64,000 bases of DNA, from assembly GCA_029239975.1 (NCBI GenBank), contig JARBTX010000007.1, positions 1-64,000 on the forward strand, written 5' to 3'. Shown one piece after another: positions 26,529 through 35,239 of the stretch. The notes beneath the pieces were generated by a model, which had not been told where the DNA came from, did no database searches, and saw only the letters and a program-made list of their open reading frames with translations. A program made the position numbers and the translations under genes. This DNA is from Anaerocolumna sp. GTDB taxonomy: Bacteria > Bacillota > Clostridia > Lachnospirales > Lachnospiraceae. Numbering within the stretch: position 1 is the stretch's first letter; every line of letters starts with the position of its first letter.

Positions 26529-27017
26529 ATGAATAGTTCATTCGGTACCAATGAATATATTCAATATGTGGTAGATAAATATTCCAATATGATAATAAAG
26601 CTTGCATTTACTTATGTAAAAAACATATCTGATTCAGAAGATATTGCTCAAGAAGTATTTTTAAGCTTATTAAAAAGAGATATCAACTTTGATAATAAAG
26701 AACATGAAAAGGCATGGTTAATACGAGTAACCATTAACAAATGCAAAAATCAGCTAAGATCTTCTTGGAACAGATTGAAAGTTCCCTTAGATGAAGAACT
26801 TAGTTATATCCCAAAAGAAGATAGTGAAGTGTTAACATCAATCTTAGGTTTACCCAAAAAATATCGTACCGTAATTCATTTGTATTACTACGAAGATTAT
26901 TCTATTAATGAGATTGCTAAGTTGTTAAACAAAAAACCTGCAACAGTTGGAACGTGGCTTTCACGGGGTAGGAACTTATTAAAGACTAAGTTAATAGGAG
27001 GCTTTGAATATGAATAG
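26529..27017 (+). CDS. ECF-type RNA polymerase sigma factor
   Basis: Small sigma-70 family factor, 162 aa. Region 2 is visible as YVKNISDSEDIAQEVFLSLL with KAWLIRVTINKCKNQLRS, and region 4 as LPKKYRTVIHLYYYEDYSINEIAKLL then GTWLSRGRNLLK. It has no region 3 or C-terminal extension. AAAGGAG fits ATG 26529; an earlier in-frame start lacks a site. It overlaps the next gene, its probable partner. Target promoters are unknown. Confidence 0.92.
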   Translation: MNSSFGTNEYIQYVVDKYSNMIIKLAFTYVKNISDSEDIAQEVFLSLLKRDINFDNKEHEKAWLIRVTINKCKNQLRSSWNRLKVPLDEELSYIPKEDSEVLTSILGLPKKYRTVIHLYYYEDYSINEIAKLLNKKPATVGTWLSRGRNLLKTKLIGGFEYE

Positions 27018-28389
27018 CAACAATTATAAAGATTTATTGGATCAAATAAAAATATCAGATGATTTTAAGGAGAGAACAAATATTATGATGAGAGATAATT
27101 TTAATAATAAGAAAAATAATAATAAAACAAAAAAATTAGTAGTTTCTTTTGCAAGTGCAGCAATCATTCTATCAGCTGGAGCAATGATTTTTAATAATAC
27201 GAATCTGATACCTGAGAAAGCTCCAGTGACAAATGCAAATAATAACTCCAACACAGTAACTAACTCCGCTACAAAAGGCATAACCATTCCACTTACACAA
27301 ATTCCAGAACAAGATGCTGGTATCAAAGGTAGAATGCTTCCATTGTTTGTTTATCAAGGTAAAGTATATTTACAAAGCAATACTGCTTTTGAATCAAGCG
27401 ATGGAATTACATTAAATAAAGATGAAGTTTTGGCTTTACAAGGTGATTTTTTAGGAACGACGAAAGGAAGTATTGATGAATGGAGCACTCAAGATGATTA
27501 TGTAACTGAATTTGCTTCTACTATTGGTGAAGGCAAGGTGTATACGGTAAAAGGTTACGATTCGAACCATAGATTAATGGTGTACTATGAATATCCAGAT
27601 GGCTTTTATTGTGATATTTTCGATAGTTTTGGTGGCTTAACTATAGATAGTGGTGCCGATTACTTTGATTTATTAAATTTAAAAGATAACATAGTTTCTA
27701 TTAAATGGGAAAGTTTTGATAGCTGGAATAACGGTAAAGGTGAAAAAGCAGATGCTACCATTGATACTACCTTTAATGATTTTATCAATGCATTATATGA
27801 ATCTACACCTATTGGCGATAACATTGATATGTTAACTGAAAACACAGATTACGATAGTCAAAAATTTATAACTGTAAAAACAAAAGATAACTTATTGACT
27901 TCTTTAAGATTATTTAAAGGTGGATATGTTTATACTCCAGAAGCTGGTTTTTTCCAATTAGACCTTGATGCTTTTAATGCTTACTGGGATACCTTACCTG
28001 TAAGTGCACCAGAAGTAATTGATCCAGTTACAGATACTACAAATGATTCCAATTCAGTTTCCACAGATATTACTTTTGCAATGAACACTAATACACTTAA
28101 AGTTGGTGCAGAAAAATTAACCTTAACGATAACTAATAATGGTGATGAAGCTTACTTTTATGGCGCTGATTATAGCATAGAAAAATTGAATGGTTCTACC
28201 TATGAAGTGATACCTGCTGTAAAAGATTTAGCATTTATTGAAATAGCTTATTCCATAGAACCAGGTACTTCTGTGGATTTTGATATTGATTTAAAAGCAC
28301 TTAATCCAAGTCTTGAAACTGGAAAATATCGTGTAGTAAAAAATATTGGTGGAGAAGTTTTTAATATTGATTTTGAAATAACTAACTAA
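27010..28389 (+). CDS. Membrane-anchored partner of the sigma factor with Ig-like C-terminal domain
   Basis: Probable anti-sigma or signal-sensing protein. The 459-aa protein has a short N-terminal cytoplasmic part (about 1-40, DDFKERTNIMMRD), one membrane segment (about 42-60) and a large outside part. The last 105 residues (from ITFAMNTNTLKVG to FNIDFEITN) look like the Ig-like domain found in Firmicute surface proteins (Big_14 type, with YFYGADYSIEKLNG and GKYRVVKN). It overlaps the sigma gene by eight bases, and GGAGG lies before ATG 27010. No zinc anti-sigma motif is visible, so the anti-sigma role is inferred from position. Confidence 0.78.
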   Translation: MNSNNYKDLLDQIKISDDFKERTNIMMRDNFNNKKNNNKTKKLVVSFASAAIILSAGAMIFNNTNLIPEKAPVTNANNNSNTVTNSATKGITIPLTQIPEQDAGIKGRMLPLFVYQGKVYLQSNTAFESSDGITLNKDEVLALQGDFLGTTKGSIDEWSTQDDYVTEFASTIGEGKVYTVKGYDSNHRLMVYYEYPDGFYCDIFDSFGGLTIDSGADYFDLLNLKDNIVSIKWESFDSWNNGKGEKADATIDTTFNDFINALYESTPIGDNIDMLTENTDYDSQKFITVKTKDNLLTSLRLFKGGYVYTPEAGFFQLDLDAFNAYWDTLPVSAPEVIDPVTDTTNDSNSVSTDITFAMNTNTLKVGAEKLTLTITNNGDEAYFYGADYSIEKLNGSTYEVIPAVKDLAFIEIAYSIEPGTSVDFDIDLKALNPSLETGKYRVVKNIGGEVFNIDFEITN

Positions 28390-28440
28390 ACTGGTTTAGT
28401 AAACAAATTAAATACAATTTAGTAATTGTTTAGTAACTTA

Positions 28441-28487
28441 AATACTGCATCAAATTAACAATGTATCTGTTAATTTGATGCAGTATT
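28441..28487. terminator. Strong bidirectional terminator
   Basis: A perfect 20-bp stem (AATACTGCATCAAATTAACA and its complement) with a 7-base loop, then TTTTTG. It separates the sigma operon (+) from spmAB (-). Confidence 0.95.
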
Positions 28488-28497
28488 TTTGTTCAAT

Positions 28498-29025
28498 CTA
28501 AAATACTAGGTTTGTTATAATAACGCTTGCAATAATTGCCACAACGGTTGTAAATAGGGCTCCAAAAAGTGTATATCTTGTTTTTTTTACTTTCGCAGTC
28601 ATAAAATACACACTCATGGTATAAAATATGGTTTCGGTACAACTCATAATGATAGAAGTCAACCTACCTAAGTAGGAATCTGGTCCATGTTCTTTAAATA
28701 TATCTAACACTAAGCTTGTCGCTGCAGAGGATGAGAACAGCTTTACAGTTACAAGTGGCACCAACTCTGACGGAAAATGTAGTATTTTTGTGATCGGCTT
28801 AATTACATTTGCTAATAAATTTAATGTACCAGATGCTCTTAAAATGCCTATAGCCACCATAAGTCCTATTAGTGTAGGCATAATATTAAGAACTACTTTA
28901 AAGCCATCTTCTGCTCCTTTGGTAAATTCATGAAATACCTGGACTTTCATTAATAATCCAAAACCAACTATGTAAAATATAATAAAGGGAATTATATAAT
29001 CTGATATATATAGTAGAAACTTCAT
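28498..29025 (-). CDS. spmB: Spore maturation protein B
   Basis: Membrane protein needed for full spore core dehydration in Bacillus and Clostridium. The 175-aa protein has nucleoside-recognition-domain (Gate) features: KGAEDGFKVVLNIMPTLIGLMVAIGILRASG and LFSSSAATSLVLDIFKEHGPDS. Two ATGs lie two codons apart; the second (29025) is at proper distance from GGAGG. It follows spmA by 19 bases. Expression in the forespore or mother cell is not evident from the DNA. Confidence 0.92.
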   Translation of the reverse strand: MKFLLYISDYIIPFIIFYIVGFGLLMKVQVFHEFTKGAEDGFKVVLNIMPTLIGLMVAIGILRASGTLNLLANVIKPITKILHFPSELVPLVTVKLFSSSAATSLVLDIFKEHGPDSYLGRLTSIIMSCTETIFYTMSVYFMTAKVKKTRYTLFGALFTTVVAIIASVIITNLVF

Positions 29026-29044
29026 AAACATCCTCCATCAATTC

Positions 29045-29629
29045 TTAATCAATACGGCTTAACTTCCTAGCAACTAGTGAAAATATAATACCTGCAATGG
29101 TAGACGTGGTTGTGGCCACCAATGCTGCACCTAATATTTCAGTAGGACTAATAGATCCATATTGACTTCGATAAGCAATAATATTAACAGGTATAAGTTG
29201 GAGTGATGAAATGTTTATAATTAAAAATGTACACATATCACAACTTGCTACGTCTCCATTTTTACTTAATTTTTTTAATTCCCCCATGGCTTTTAATCCC
29301 ATTGGTGTTGCTGCCCAGCCAAGACCCAAAATATTTGCTATCATATTAGATGCAATATATTCTCTGGCTATATGATTCTTAGGTATATCAGGAAACAATA
29401 GATTAAGAACTGGGTTTAATAATTTTGTAAGAGCTTCCATAATACCAGAGGCTCTCGCAACTTGCATAATTCCGGTCCATAAGGACATGACCCCTAACAT
29501 AGTGATACATAAAGTGATGGCCTCTTTTGCTGAATTAATTGTAGTTATACTGACTTGATCGATTTTACCATTCAATACACCAACAATTATTCCAATAACT
29601 ATCATGAAACCCCATATATAATTTAGCAT
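29045..29629 (-). CDS. spmA: Spore maturation protein A
   Basis: A 194-aa membrane protein paired with SpmB, with the same Gate-type fold. Signature stretches are SLWTGIMQVARASG, NPVLNLLFPDIPKNHIAREYI and NILGLGWAATPMGLKAMGEL. AAAGGAA precedes the ATG. First gene of the spmAB operon. Loss in Bacillus gives wetter, heat-sensitive spores. Confidence 0.92.
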   Translation of the reverse strand: MLNYIWGFMIVIGIIVGVLNGKIDQVSITTINSAKEAITLCITMLGVMSLWTGIMQVARASGIMEALTKLLNPVLNLLFPDIPKNHIAREYIASNMIANILGLGWAATPMGLKAMGELKKLSKNGDVASCDMCTFLIINISSLQLIPVNIIAYRSQYGSISPTEILGAALVATTTSTIAGIIFSLVARKLSRID

Positions 29630-29802
29630 AAATATTCCTTTACATATTTTTCTTATTAATTACTATATTCTTTTTGCTTCAATTACATTACACTTAAGTC
29701 TATTTTATTTTGACAACAGTCATTTTTTTTACTTTTTAATACCTTTTTTACAAATTTTCCTATAAAATACTAAAAAATTGCTAAAATATTATAATTAATT
29801 TA

Positions 29803-29831
29803 TTGACTTTACTTTAGGTCTATGCTATTTT
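29803..29831 (+). promoter_or_regulatory. Promoter of the AbrB-type regulator gene
   Basis: TTGACT (29803) and TATTTT (29826) are 17 bases apart, with AGGAGG and ATG 25 bases further on. Confidence 0.6.
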
Positions 29832-29857
29832 AATAAAGTATTGTAGGAGGTACATAT

Positions 29858-30115
29858 ATGAAAAGCACAGGAATTGTTAGAAAACTGGATGAATTGGGAA
29901 GAATCACACTTCCTATCGAGCTAAGAAGAACTCTAGGCGTAAGCGAAAGAGATCCTCTTGAAATTTTTGTAGATGAAGATAGAATCATATTAAAAAAATA
30001 TGAACCAACCGACATTTTTAGCGGTGCTAAAGATAATCTTATTGATTATCACGGCAAAAAGGTTTCTAAAGAATCTATCTTAGAACTAGCAAAATTAGCT
30101 GGAATTATTGAATAA
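29858..30115 (+). CDS. AbrB/SpoVT-family transition-state regulator
   Basis: Small swapped-hairpin DNA-binding protein, 85 aa. The first 50 residues carry MKSTGIVRKLDELGRITLP and ELRRTLG, the AbrB fold core. The C-terminal 35 residues are shorter than those of SpoVT and match AbrB in size. AGGAGG precedes the ATG. In B. subtilis abrB lies beside rsmI (yabC), as here, which supports an AbrB role in growth-to-sporulation switching. Confidence 0.88.
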   Translation: MKSTGIVRKLDELGRITLPIELRRTLGVSERDPLEIFVDEDRIILKKYEPTDIFSGAKDNLIDYHGKKVSKESILELAKLAGIIE

Positions 30116-30125
30116 AAGCTCAGAC

Positions 30126-30159
30126 AAAAGGGTCTCTCATAAAATTGAGAGACCCTTTT
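30126..30159. terminator. Terminator between abrB-like and rsmI
   Basis: A perfect 14-bp stem, AAAAGGGTCTCTCA/TGAGAGACCCTTTT, with a 6-base loop between convergent genes. Confidence 0.92.
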
Positions 30160-30268
30160 ATCGCCATTTTTCTTATATTTTTTTGTTTTTTTGCATTTAT
30201 ATACAAATTTTTTAATTTAGAAATGACGAAACATTTCCAATTCCTGTTTATTACAATTTTCAATGTTA

Positions 30269-31114
30269 TTATTCCTGTTCTAACAGCATTTGATAAATAT
30301 CTCTTTTTGGTACACCTCTATCTGTAGCAACAGCTTTCATTGCTTCTTTTTTATCCATACCTTTTTGAAGATAAATTTGCATATGTTCTTGAATACTCAT
30401 ACTCATCCATTGCTCTCGATCTTCTTTTATAATTTCTTCTCTAAGCTTACCTTCTATTACTAACACACATTCCCCTTTGGGTTCCTGTTCTTGATAAAAT
30501 TCTATTGCGGCACCTATAGTAGTGGTAAAAGCTGTTTCATATTTTTTTGTTAACTCCCTTACAAGTGTCATTTTTCTGTCACCTAAAGCTTCCAATAACT
30601 CTTTTAATGTTTTTACTAATCGGTGTGGAGCCTCATATAAAATAATAGTTCTAGTCTCATTTTGTAGTTCTTTTAATACTACTTGTTTCTCTTTTTTATC
30701 TGAAGGTAAAAACGCCTCAAATACAAAGCGTCTTGTTGATAAACCAGATATTGTTAGTGCTGTTATACACGCAGATGGTCCAGGAAGTGAAGTAACTTCA
30801 ATGCCCGCTTCATAAGCCATCTTTACAAGCTCCTCTCCTGGGTCTGATATACCCGGAGTACCTGCATCTGTAATTAATGCAATATTTACACCTTGATTTA
30901 ATTGTTCAATAAGGTATCTTCCCTTATCGATTTTATTAAATTCATGATAACTCGTCATTGGTGTATTAATCTCAAAATGATTTAAAAGCTTAATACTGTG
31001 TCTAGTATCTTCCGCTGCGATTAAATCTACCTCTTTTAATGTTTTAATAACACGAAATGTAATATCTTCGAGATTACCAATGGGCGTTGCGCACAAATAT
31101 AACTTTCCTGCCAT
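30269..31114 (-). CDS. rsmI: 16S rRNA (cytidine1402-2'-O)-methyltransferase RsmI
   Basis: Methylates C1402 in the ribosomal decoding centre. The 281-aa tetrapyrrole-methylase-fold protein has LYLCATPIGNLEDIT at the start, AAEDTRHS, the SAM-binding ALITDAGTPGISDPG, LPGPSA and APHRL. GGGGAAA precedes the ATG. It lies in the conserved holB-ricT-trmN6-rsmI block, here separated from trmN6 by an A+T-rich repeat. Confidence 0.95.
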   Translation of the reverse strand: MAGKLYLCATPIGNLEDITFRVIKTLKEVDLIAAEDTRHSIKLLNHFEINTPMTSYHEFNKIDKGRYLIEQLNQGVNIALITDAGTPGISDPGEELVKMAYEAGIEVTSLPGPSACITALTISGLSTRRFVFEAFLPSDKKEKQVVLKELQNETRTIILYEAPHRLVKTLKELLEALGDRKMTLVRELTKKYETAFTTTIGAAIEFYQEQEPKGECVLVIEGKLREEIIKEDREQWMSMSIQEHMQIYLQKGMDKKEAMKAVATDRGVPKRDIYQMLLEQE

Positions 31115-31246
31115 GGTATTTCCCCTATTCTTCCTTAATTAATCCTTATGAAAATAAAGATTTCTTCGACTTTATTAATGCAAAATTAAATAGCCATTTA
31201 AACTGATTATATTGAACATGATTAATAACAATAAATTATATTAAGA

Positions 31247-31329
31247 CATTTATATTCAGTTATTTATATTCGAAATATTTATATTCAAATATTTATATTC
31301 AAATATTTATTTACAATATTTATTGAAAT
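31247..31329. repeat. Tandem array of a 14-bp unit, about five to six copies
   Basis: Units of 14 bases of the form ATATTTATATTCAA (identical at 31275 and 31289) flanked by variants CATTTATATTCAGT, TATTTATATTCGAA and ATATTTATTTACAA. The array lies between trmN6-like and rsmI and ends at the trmN6-like stop. No G+C-rich hairpin is present. Confidence 0.8.
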
Positions 31330-31330
31330 A

Positions 31331-32074
31331 CTAATAACCATATATATCATAGATTTCGTCTGTATATACGTTTTGTTCCTTATAAACTATTAGCGGAGAT
31401 TCCACTTTGATCATAGATTTTCCGCCTTTTACACATTCAATTAAAACCATATTTGGTTCCTTATTTATAAATGGATGTACCATTTTCATGCGTTTTGGTT
31501 CTAGTTTATAATTCGTAAGAGTATTTATAATTTCTACTAAACGAAAAGGGCGATGAACCAGGTAAAACCTTCCACCAGGTTTTAAGACTTTCGCTGCCTC
31601 ACGAACTACATCATCTAAGGAACAAAGTAATTCGTGTCTTGCTATCGCTTTCTCCATATTAGGATTCGTTAAACCATGATTATCATTCATATAAGGTGGA
31701 TTACTGGTAACTACATCAAAGGAGGCTGCACCAAATAATTTGGAAGCCTCCTTAATATCACCTAAAATTATTTCAATTTTATCTTCCAGCTTATTCATAG
31801 CAACACTACGTCTTGCCATATCAGCACTTTCTTCTTGAATTTCAAGTCCTGTAAAATGCAATCCTTCGGTTTTAGCTTCCAATAAAATTGGAATAATACC
31901 CGTTCCTGTACCTAAGTCTAGAACCAATTCTGCCTTTTTAACTTTAGCAAAACCTGATAATAAAACTGCATCCATTCCAAAACAGAATTTCTTTTCGTTT
32001 TGAATTATTTTATATTGATTACGATGAAGCTCATCAATTCTCTCATCTGCCTGCAAATATTCTTCAAAATTCAC
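31331..32074 (-). CDS. TrmN6-like tRNA/RNA adenine methyltransferase (YabB family)
   Basis: SAM-dependent methyltransferase related to tRNA1(Val) (A37-N6) methyltransferase. The 247-aa protein has LVLDLGTGTGIIPILL as SAM motif I and SNPPYMN as the catalytic NPPY motif of N6-adenine enzymes. The GTG start at 32074 is eight bases after GAGGAA. B. subtilis yabB occupies the same position between yaaT/yabA and yabC. The tRNA target is inferred from the E. coli relative. Confidence 0.88.
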   Translation of the reverse strand: MNFEEYLQADERIDELHRNQYKIIQNEKKFCFGMDAVLLSGFAKVKKAELVLDLGTGTGIIPILLEAKTEGLHFTGLEIQEESADMARRSVAMNKLEDKIEIILGDIKEASKLFGAASFDVVTSNPPYMNDNHGLTNPNMEKAIARHELLCSLDDVVREAAKVLKPGGRFYLVHRPFRLVEIINTLTNYKLEPKRMKMVHPFINKEPNMVLIECVKGGKSMIKVESPLIVYKEQNVYTDEIYDIYGY

Positions 32075-32099
32075 GATTTATTCCTCACAATACTACTTC

Positions 32100-33008
32100 T
32101 TATTCATCGTCTAGATGAGATCTGCCTTCTTTCATTTCAAGCATTTCAAGAGCTCTTAATTCATCATCAATCGCTAATTTTTCTTTACGTTTTCTAGGTT
32201 TGAATTTTAAATCAGTCGTTTTATATTCACGTACTTCTTTTTCATCGTTTTCTAACGTTACAATTACTTTTACTAATTGTTTTAATACAGTAACGCTTTG
32301 AACTTCACCTTTTAATTCATCATTGGTTGTTACAAAATCACCAACGTTAGGTAATTTGCTGTTTAATTCTTCATATGCCTCTTCTTCATTCTTAAGGCAA
32401 CACATTAATCTTCCACAAACACCGGAAATTTTAGTTGGATTAAGGGAAAGATTTTGCTCTTTTGCCATCTTTATGGATACTGGTGCAAATTCTGATAGAT
32501 GTGTGTGACAACATAATGGTCTTCCACAGATACCAATGCCACCTACAACCTTTGTCTCATCTCTTACACCAATTTGTCTTAATTCAATACGAGTTTTAAA
32601 CACACTTGCTAAATCTTTAACTAATTCTCTGAAATCAATTCTTCCATCCGCCGTAAAATAAAATAGTACTTTATTATTGTCAAATGTATATTCTGAATCA
32701 ATAAGTTTCATTTCAAGACCATGTTTCTGGATTTTTTCAAGACATATTGCAAAAGCTTCTTTTTCTTTTATTTTATTTTTTGCTTCTATATCATCATCTT
32801 CTTGTGTTGCGGTACGAATTACTGGTTTAAGTGGTTGGATTATTTTACTTTCTTCAACATCTCTTGGCCCAATCACTACATTACCATATTCCACACCTCT
32901 TGCTGTTTCAACAATGACATTATCCCCTTGCTTTATCTCATATCCAGCAGGATCAAAGAAATATATCTTACCTGCTCTTCTAAATCTGACTCCGATTACA
33001 TTAATCAT
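32100..33008 (-). CDS. ricT: PSP1-domain protein RicT/YaaT
   Basis: Member of the RicT (YaaT) family, in Bacillus part of the RicAFT complex that promotes RNase Y mRNA processing and sporulation phosphorelay. The 302-aa protein has YGNVVIGPRDVEE in the PSP1 domain and the cysteine clusters CGRPLCC and CGRLMCC, reported Fe-S ligands. The tail is lysine-rich. ATG 33008 is seven bases after AAAGGAG; the ATG two codons earlier is too close. It overlaps holB by eight bases. Confidence 0.93.
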   Translation of the reverse strand: MINVIGVRFRRAGKIYFFDPAGYEIKQGDNVIVETARGVEYGNVVIGPRDVEESKIIQPLKPVIRTATQEDDDIEAKNKIKEKEAFAICLEKIQKHGLEMKLIDSEYTFDNNKVLFYFTADGRIDFRELVKDLASVFKTRIELRQIGVRDETKVVGGIGICGRPLCCHTHLSEFAPVSIKMAKEQNLSLNPTKISGVCGRLMCCLKNEEEAYEELNSKLPNVGDFVTTNDELKGEVQSVTVLKQLVKVIVTLENDEKEVREYKTTDLKFKPRKRKEKLAIDDELRALEMLEMKEGRSHLDDE

Positions 33009-34014
33009 TTCCATTCTCCTTTATGGTAAATAGCATTAACTCTATAGCAATATCAAAGTTAACATTCGCATCCAGTCTTACCTTTGCTTTTTCTATAGCC
33101 GCTATTATTCTTTCGATTCCTTCATAACTTTTTGCACTTGCTTCTTTTCCTAAGCTTGAGATTTCATTTCTATATGTTAACAGATTAATGTCCTTGGTTA
33201 CCTTATACATTAGTACATCACGGTACCATAAAATCATTAAATCTAAGTAATCTAATATACGTTGTTTTTGTTCTGAAATTCGTTTTAAACCGTCAATTAC
33301 TTCATAAAGTTCCATATCATTAATATATTTTAATAAATGTAAAACATCGTTTTTCATCTCAGTAAATTCATCACTGGATGCATATTGAATGGCTTTTCCT
33401 ACATTACCTTGTGCAAAAACAGAACTAAGCTCTGCTTGATAATCGGGTATTTTATGCGAAAGCATTAAAAATTCTTTGATAACTTCTTTATGAATCGCTT
33501 TTAATTTAAGTGTTACACATCTTGATAATATGGTAGGAAGTAGTGAATTTAAATTATTTGTAAGTAATAATATTATTGCATAAATAGGTGGTTCTTCGAT
33601 GGTTTTTAATAAAGCATTTTGAGCCTGTTCTGTTAATTTTTCAGCCTCATCAATTATATAAATTTTATAGGGACTACTATATGGTTTTACTTGTATATCA
33701 TTATTTACTTGAATACGTATATCATCGATACCAATACTTGCTTTTTCATGAGTAACCCGGATAATATCCGGATGATTATCTGTAGCAGCTTGAATACAAG
33801 ACTTACATATACCGCAAGGTGTATTTTTTAATTCAGCTTCTTGTCCTGATTTTTCACACTGTAAAGCCATTGAAAATGCATTGGCAAGCATATTTTTACC
33901 AGCACCATCTTCACCCGCAAAAATATAAGCATGTGAAACTTTTTGAAGCCCGATTGCATTGGTCAAGTGCTCAATAATTTGTTCATGACCAACTATATGA
34001 CTAAAATCTAACAT
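33001..34014 (-). CDS. holB: DNA polymerase III delta' subunit
   Basis: Clamp-loader subunit. The 338-aa AAA+ protein has a Walker-A-like GEDGAGKNM (Asn replaces Ser/Thr, tolerated because delta' need not hydrolyse ATP), a zinc module CGICKSC with an upstream Cys, YIIDEAEKLTEQAQNALLKTIEEPP, and the arginine-finger region ILSRC. ATG 34014 is preferred over GTG 34023, which overlaps the ribosome site GAGGTG. It lies between yaaR and ricT, as in Bacillus. Confidence 0.92.
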   Translation of the reverse strand: MLDFSHIVGHEQIIEHLTNAIGLQKVSHAYIFAGEDGAGKNMLANAFSMALQCEKSGQEAELKNTPCGICKSCIQAATDNHPDIIRVTHEKASIGIDDIRIQVNNDIQVKPYSSPYKIYIIDEAEKLTEQAQNALLKTIEEPPIYAIILLLTNNLNSLLPTILSRCVTLKLKAIHKEVIKEFLMLSHKIPDYQAELSSVFAQGNVGKAIQYASSDEFTEMKNDVLHLLKYINDMELYEVIDGLKRISEQKQRILDYLDLMILWYRDVLMYKVTKDINLLTYRNEISSLGKEASAKSYEGIERIIAAIEKAKVRLDANVNFDIAIELMLFTIKENGND

Positions 34015-34033
34015 AGAAAACACCTCATTTCAA

Positions 34034-34474
34034 CTATGCGAGAAGATCTAATAAAATACCTCTAATCTCATCTATCTTACTTAATATGGCTATATGATCC
34101 GTTTCATCTTTTATTAATTCAGCAGCTAATTCATCCAAATTTTCATCTATAAGTTTAATCATTCCATACACACGATGTCTGCCTCTTCGATCAAGGAAGT
34201 TTTCTCTGCTAAACTTATGTGAACGATTCACTATTTCATTCATAAAGTTTTTAATTAGCTGTCGATATCTTCTCATATCACGTACATCCATATGTTTTGA
34301 AAGCCTTTTTCCCTGCTGCGTAATATCTTCCATAAGAAGATTTAAGCGTGCTTGCAGCTCATGTTCTTCAATGTTACTTATTAATGTAAACTTAAAAGAC
34401 CCATCTGCTTCTGGTACGGGCGCTTTTTGTTCTATTTGATTAATTGCCTGTGCTTGATTTACTTTGATATCCAT
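34034..34474 (-). CDS. yaaR: YaaR family protein (DUF327)
   Basis: A 146-aa helical protein of unknown function, conserved beside holB in Firmicutes. It has the family motif [27 protein letters not shown]. Most of the rest is predicted helical. GAGGTGG is positioned for ATG 34474, not the frame opening at 34495. It is 19 bases from holB and probably co-transcribed. Confidence 0.9.
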   Translation of the reverse strand: MDIKVNQAQAINQIEQKAPVPEADGSFKFTLISNIEEHELQARLNLLMEDITQQGKRLSKHMDVRDMRRYRQLIKNFMNEIVNRSHKFSRENFLDRRGRHRVYGMIKLIDENLDELAAELIKDETDHIAILSKIDEIRGILLDLLA

Positions 34475-34597
34475 GGAAACCACCTCACATTTCATTTACA
34501 TAATAAGTTTGAACTAAGTATCTCAATTATATCATATTATTTTTATAATATATAGAAAAATTTTGCTTCATACTAAAAACACAAGCTTTACCATGTG

Positions 34598-35188
34598 TTA
34601 TTCCATTTTTAATTTAATGTCATTCTTTATTTCATCTAAACATTCATTAAGGTTATTATTTTGATATCGTTTTATAATATTTAGTTTTTTTAGATTTTCT
34701 TCAGAAAAGTCATCTTCATCTGCTAAAAATCTACGACATAACTCTGGATATTTTGGAATCTCTTGTTGTTGTTCACGGTTGATTGCCCTTAATAAGCGAA
34801 GTCCATCTTCCACCTCAATATAGATAGGAATTACCACTTCTTCTCCAAAATAATTTCTTATTTGGCTAAATGATTCCAATGTCCCAATTAATATATAATT
34901 AGAATGCATTAAGTCGATTTGACCATCATCTACGGTAAAATAATTCCAAACTCCATGCATAGTATTATATGCTCTATGTTCAATAACCTTATTATTATCT
35001 TTCAATTCTTGTAGTTTTTCTTCATTCACAAAAAAGTATTCTACTCCGTCGATTTCTCCAATTCTAATAGGTCTTGTAGTATACCCTATTACAGACTTTA
35101 AATTCAATTCTTTTGATTCCTTTAAATATTTAAATATAGTATCCTTTCCTGTTGCACTTTTTCCCATTACAATAAATATTTTGGACAT
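34598..35188 (-). CDS. Guanylate kinase-like nucleotide kinase
   Basis: P-loop kinase of 196 aa with GKSATGKDT (Walker A, 8-16) and the GMP-binding-like TTRPIRIGEIDGVEYFFV. The region where Gmk has a YGT motif reads HGVWNYF, so it is divergent and GMP specificity is uncertain. In B. subtilis the same position holds tmk, but no DRYxxS motif of thymidylate kinase is seen. GAAAGGA precedes ATG 35188. It follows the yaaO-like gene by 51 bases. Confidence 0.75.
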   Translation of the reverse strand: MSKIFIVMGKSATGKDTIFKYLKESKELNLKSVIGYTTRPIRIGEIDGVEYFFVNEEKLQELKDNNKVIEHRAYNTMHGVWNYFTVDDGQIDLMHSNYILIGTLESFSQIRNYFGEEVVIPIYIEVEDGLRLLRAINREQQQEIPKYPELCRRFLADEDDFSEENLKKLNIIKRYQNNNLNECLDEIKNDIKLKME

Positions 35189-35239
35189 AGGATATTCCTT
35201 TCTCATAGGTTTGTTTTGCATTTCTTAAAGACTTTTGAT

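Noticed and set aside
32677-33033. Plus-strand ORFs opposite ricT
   Set aside because: They are shadows of the ricT frame with no ribosome sites.
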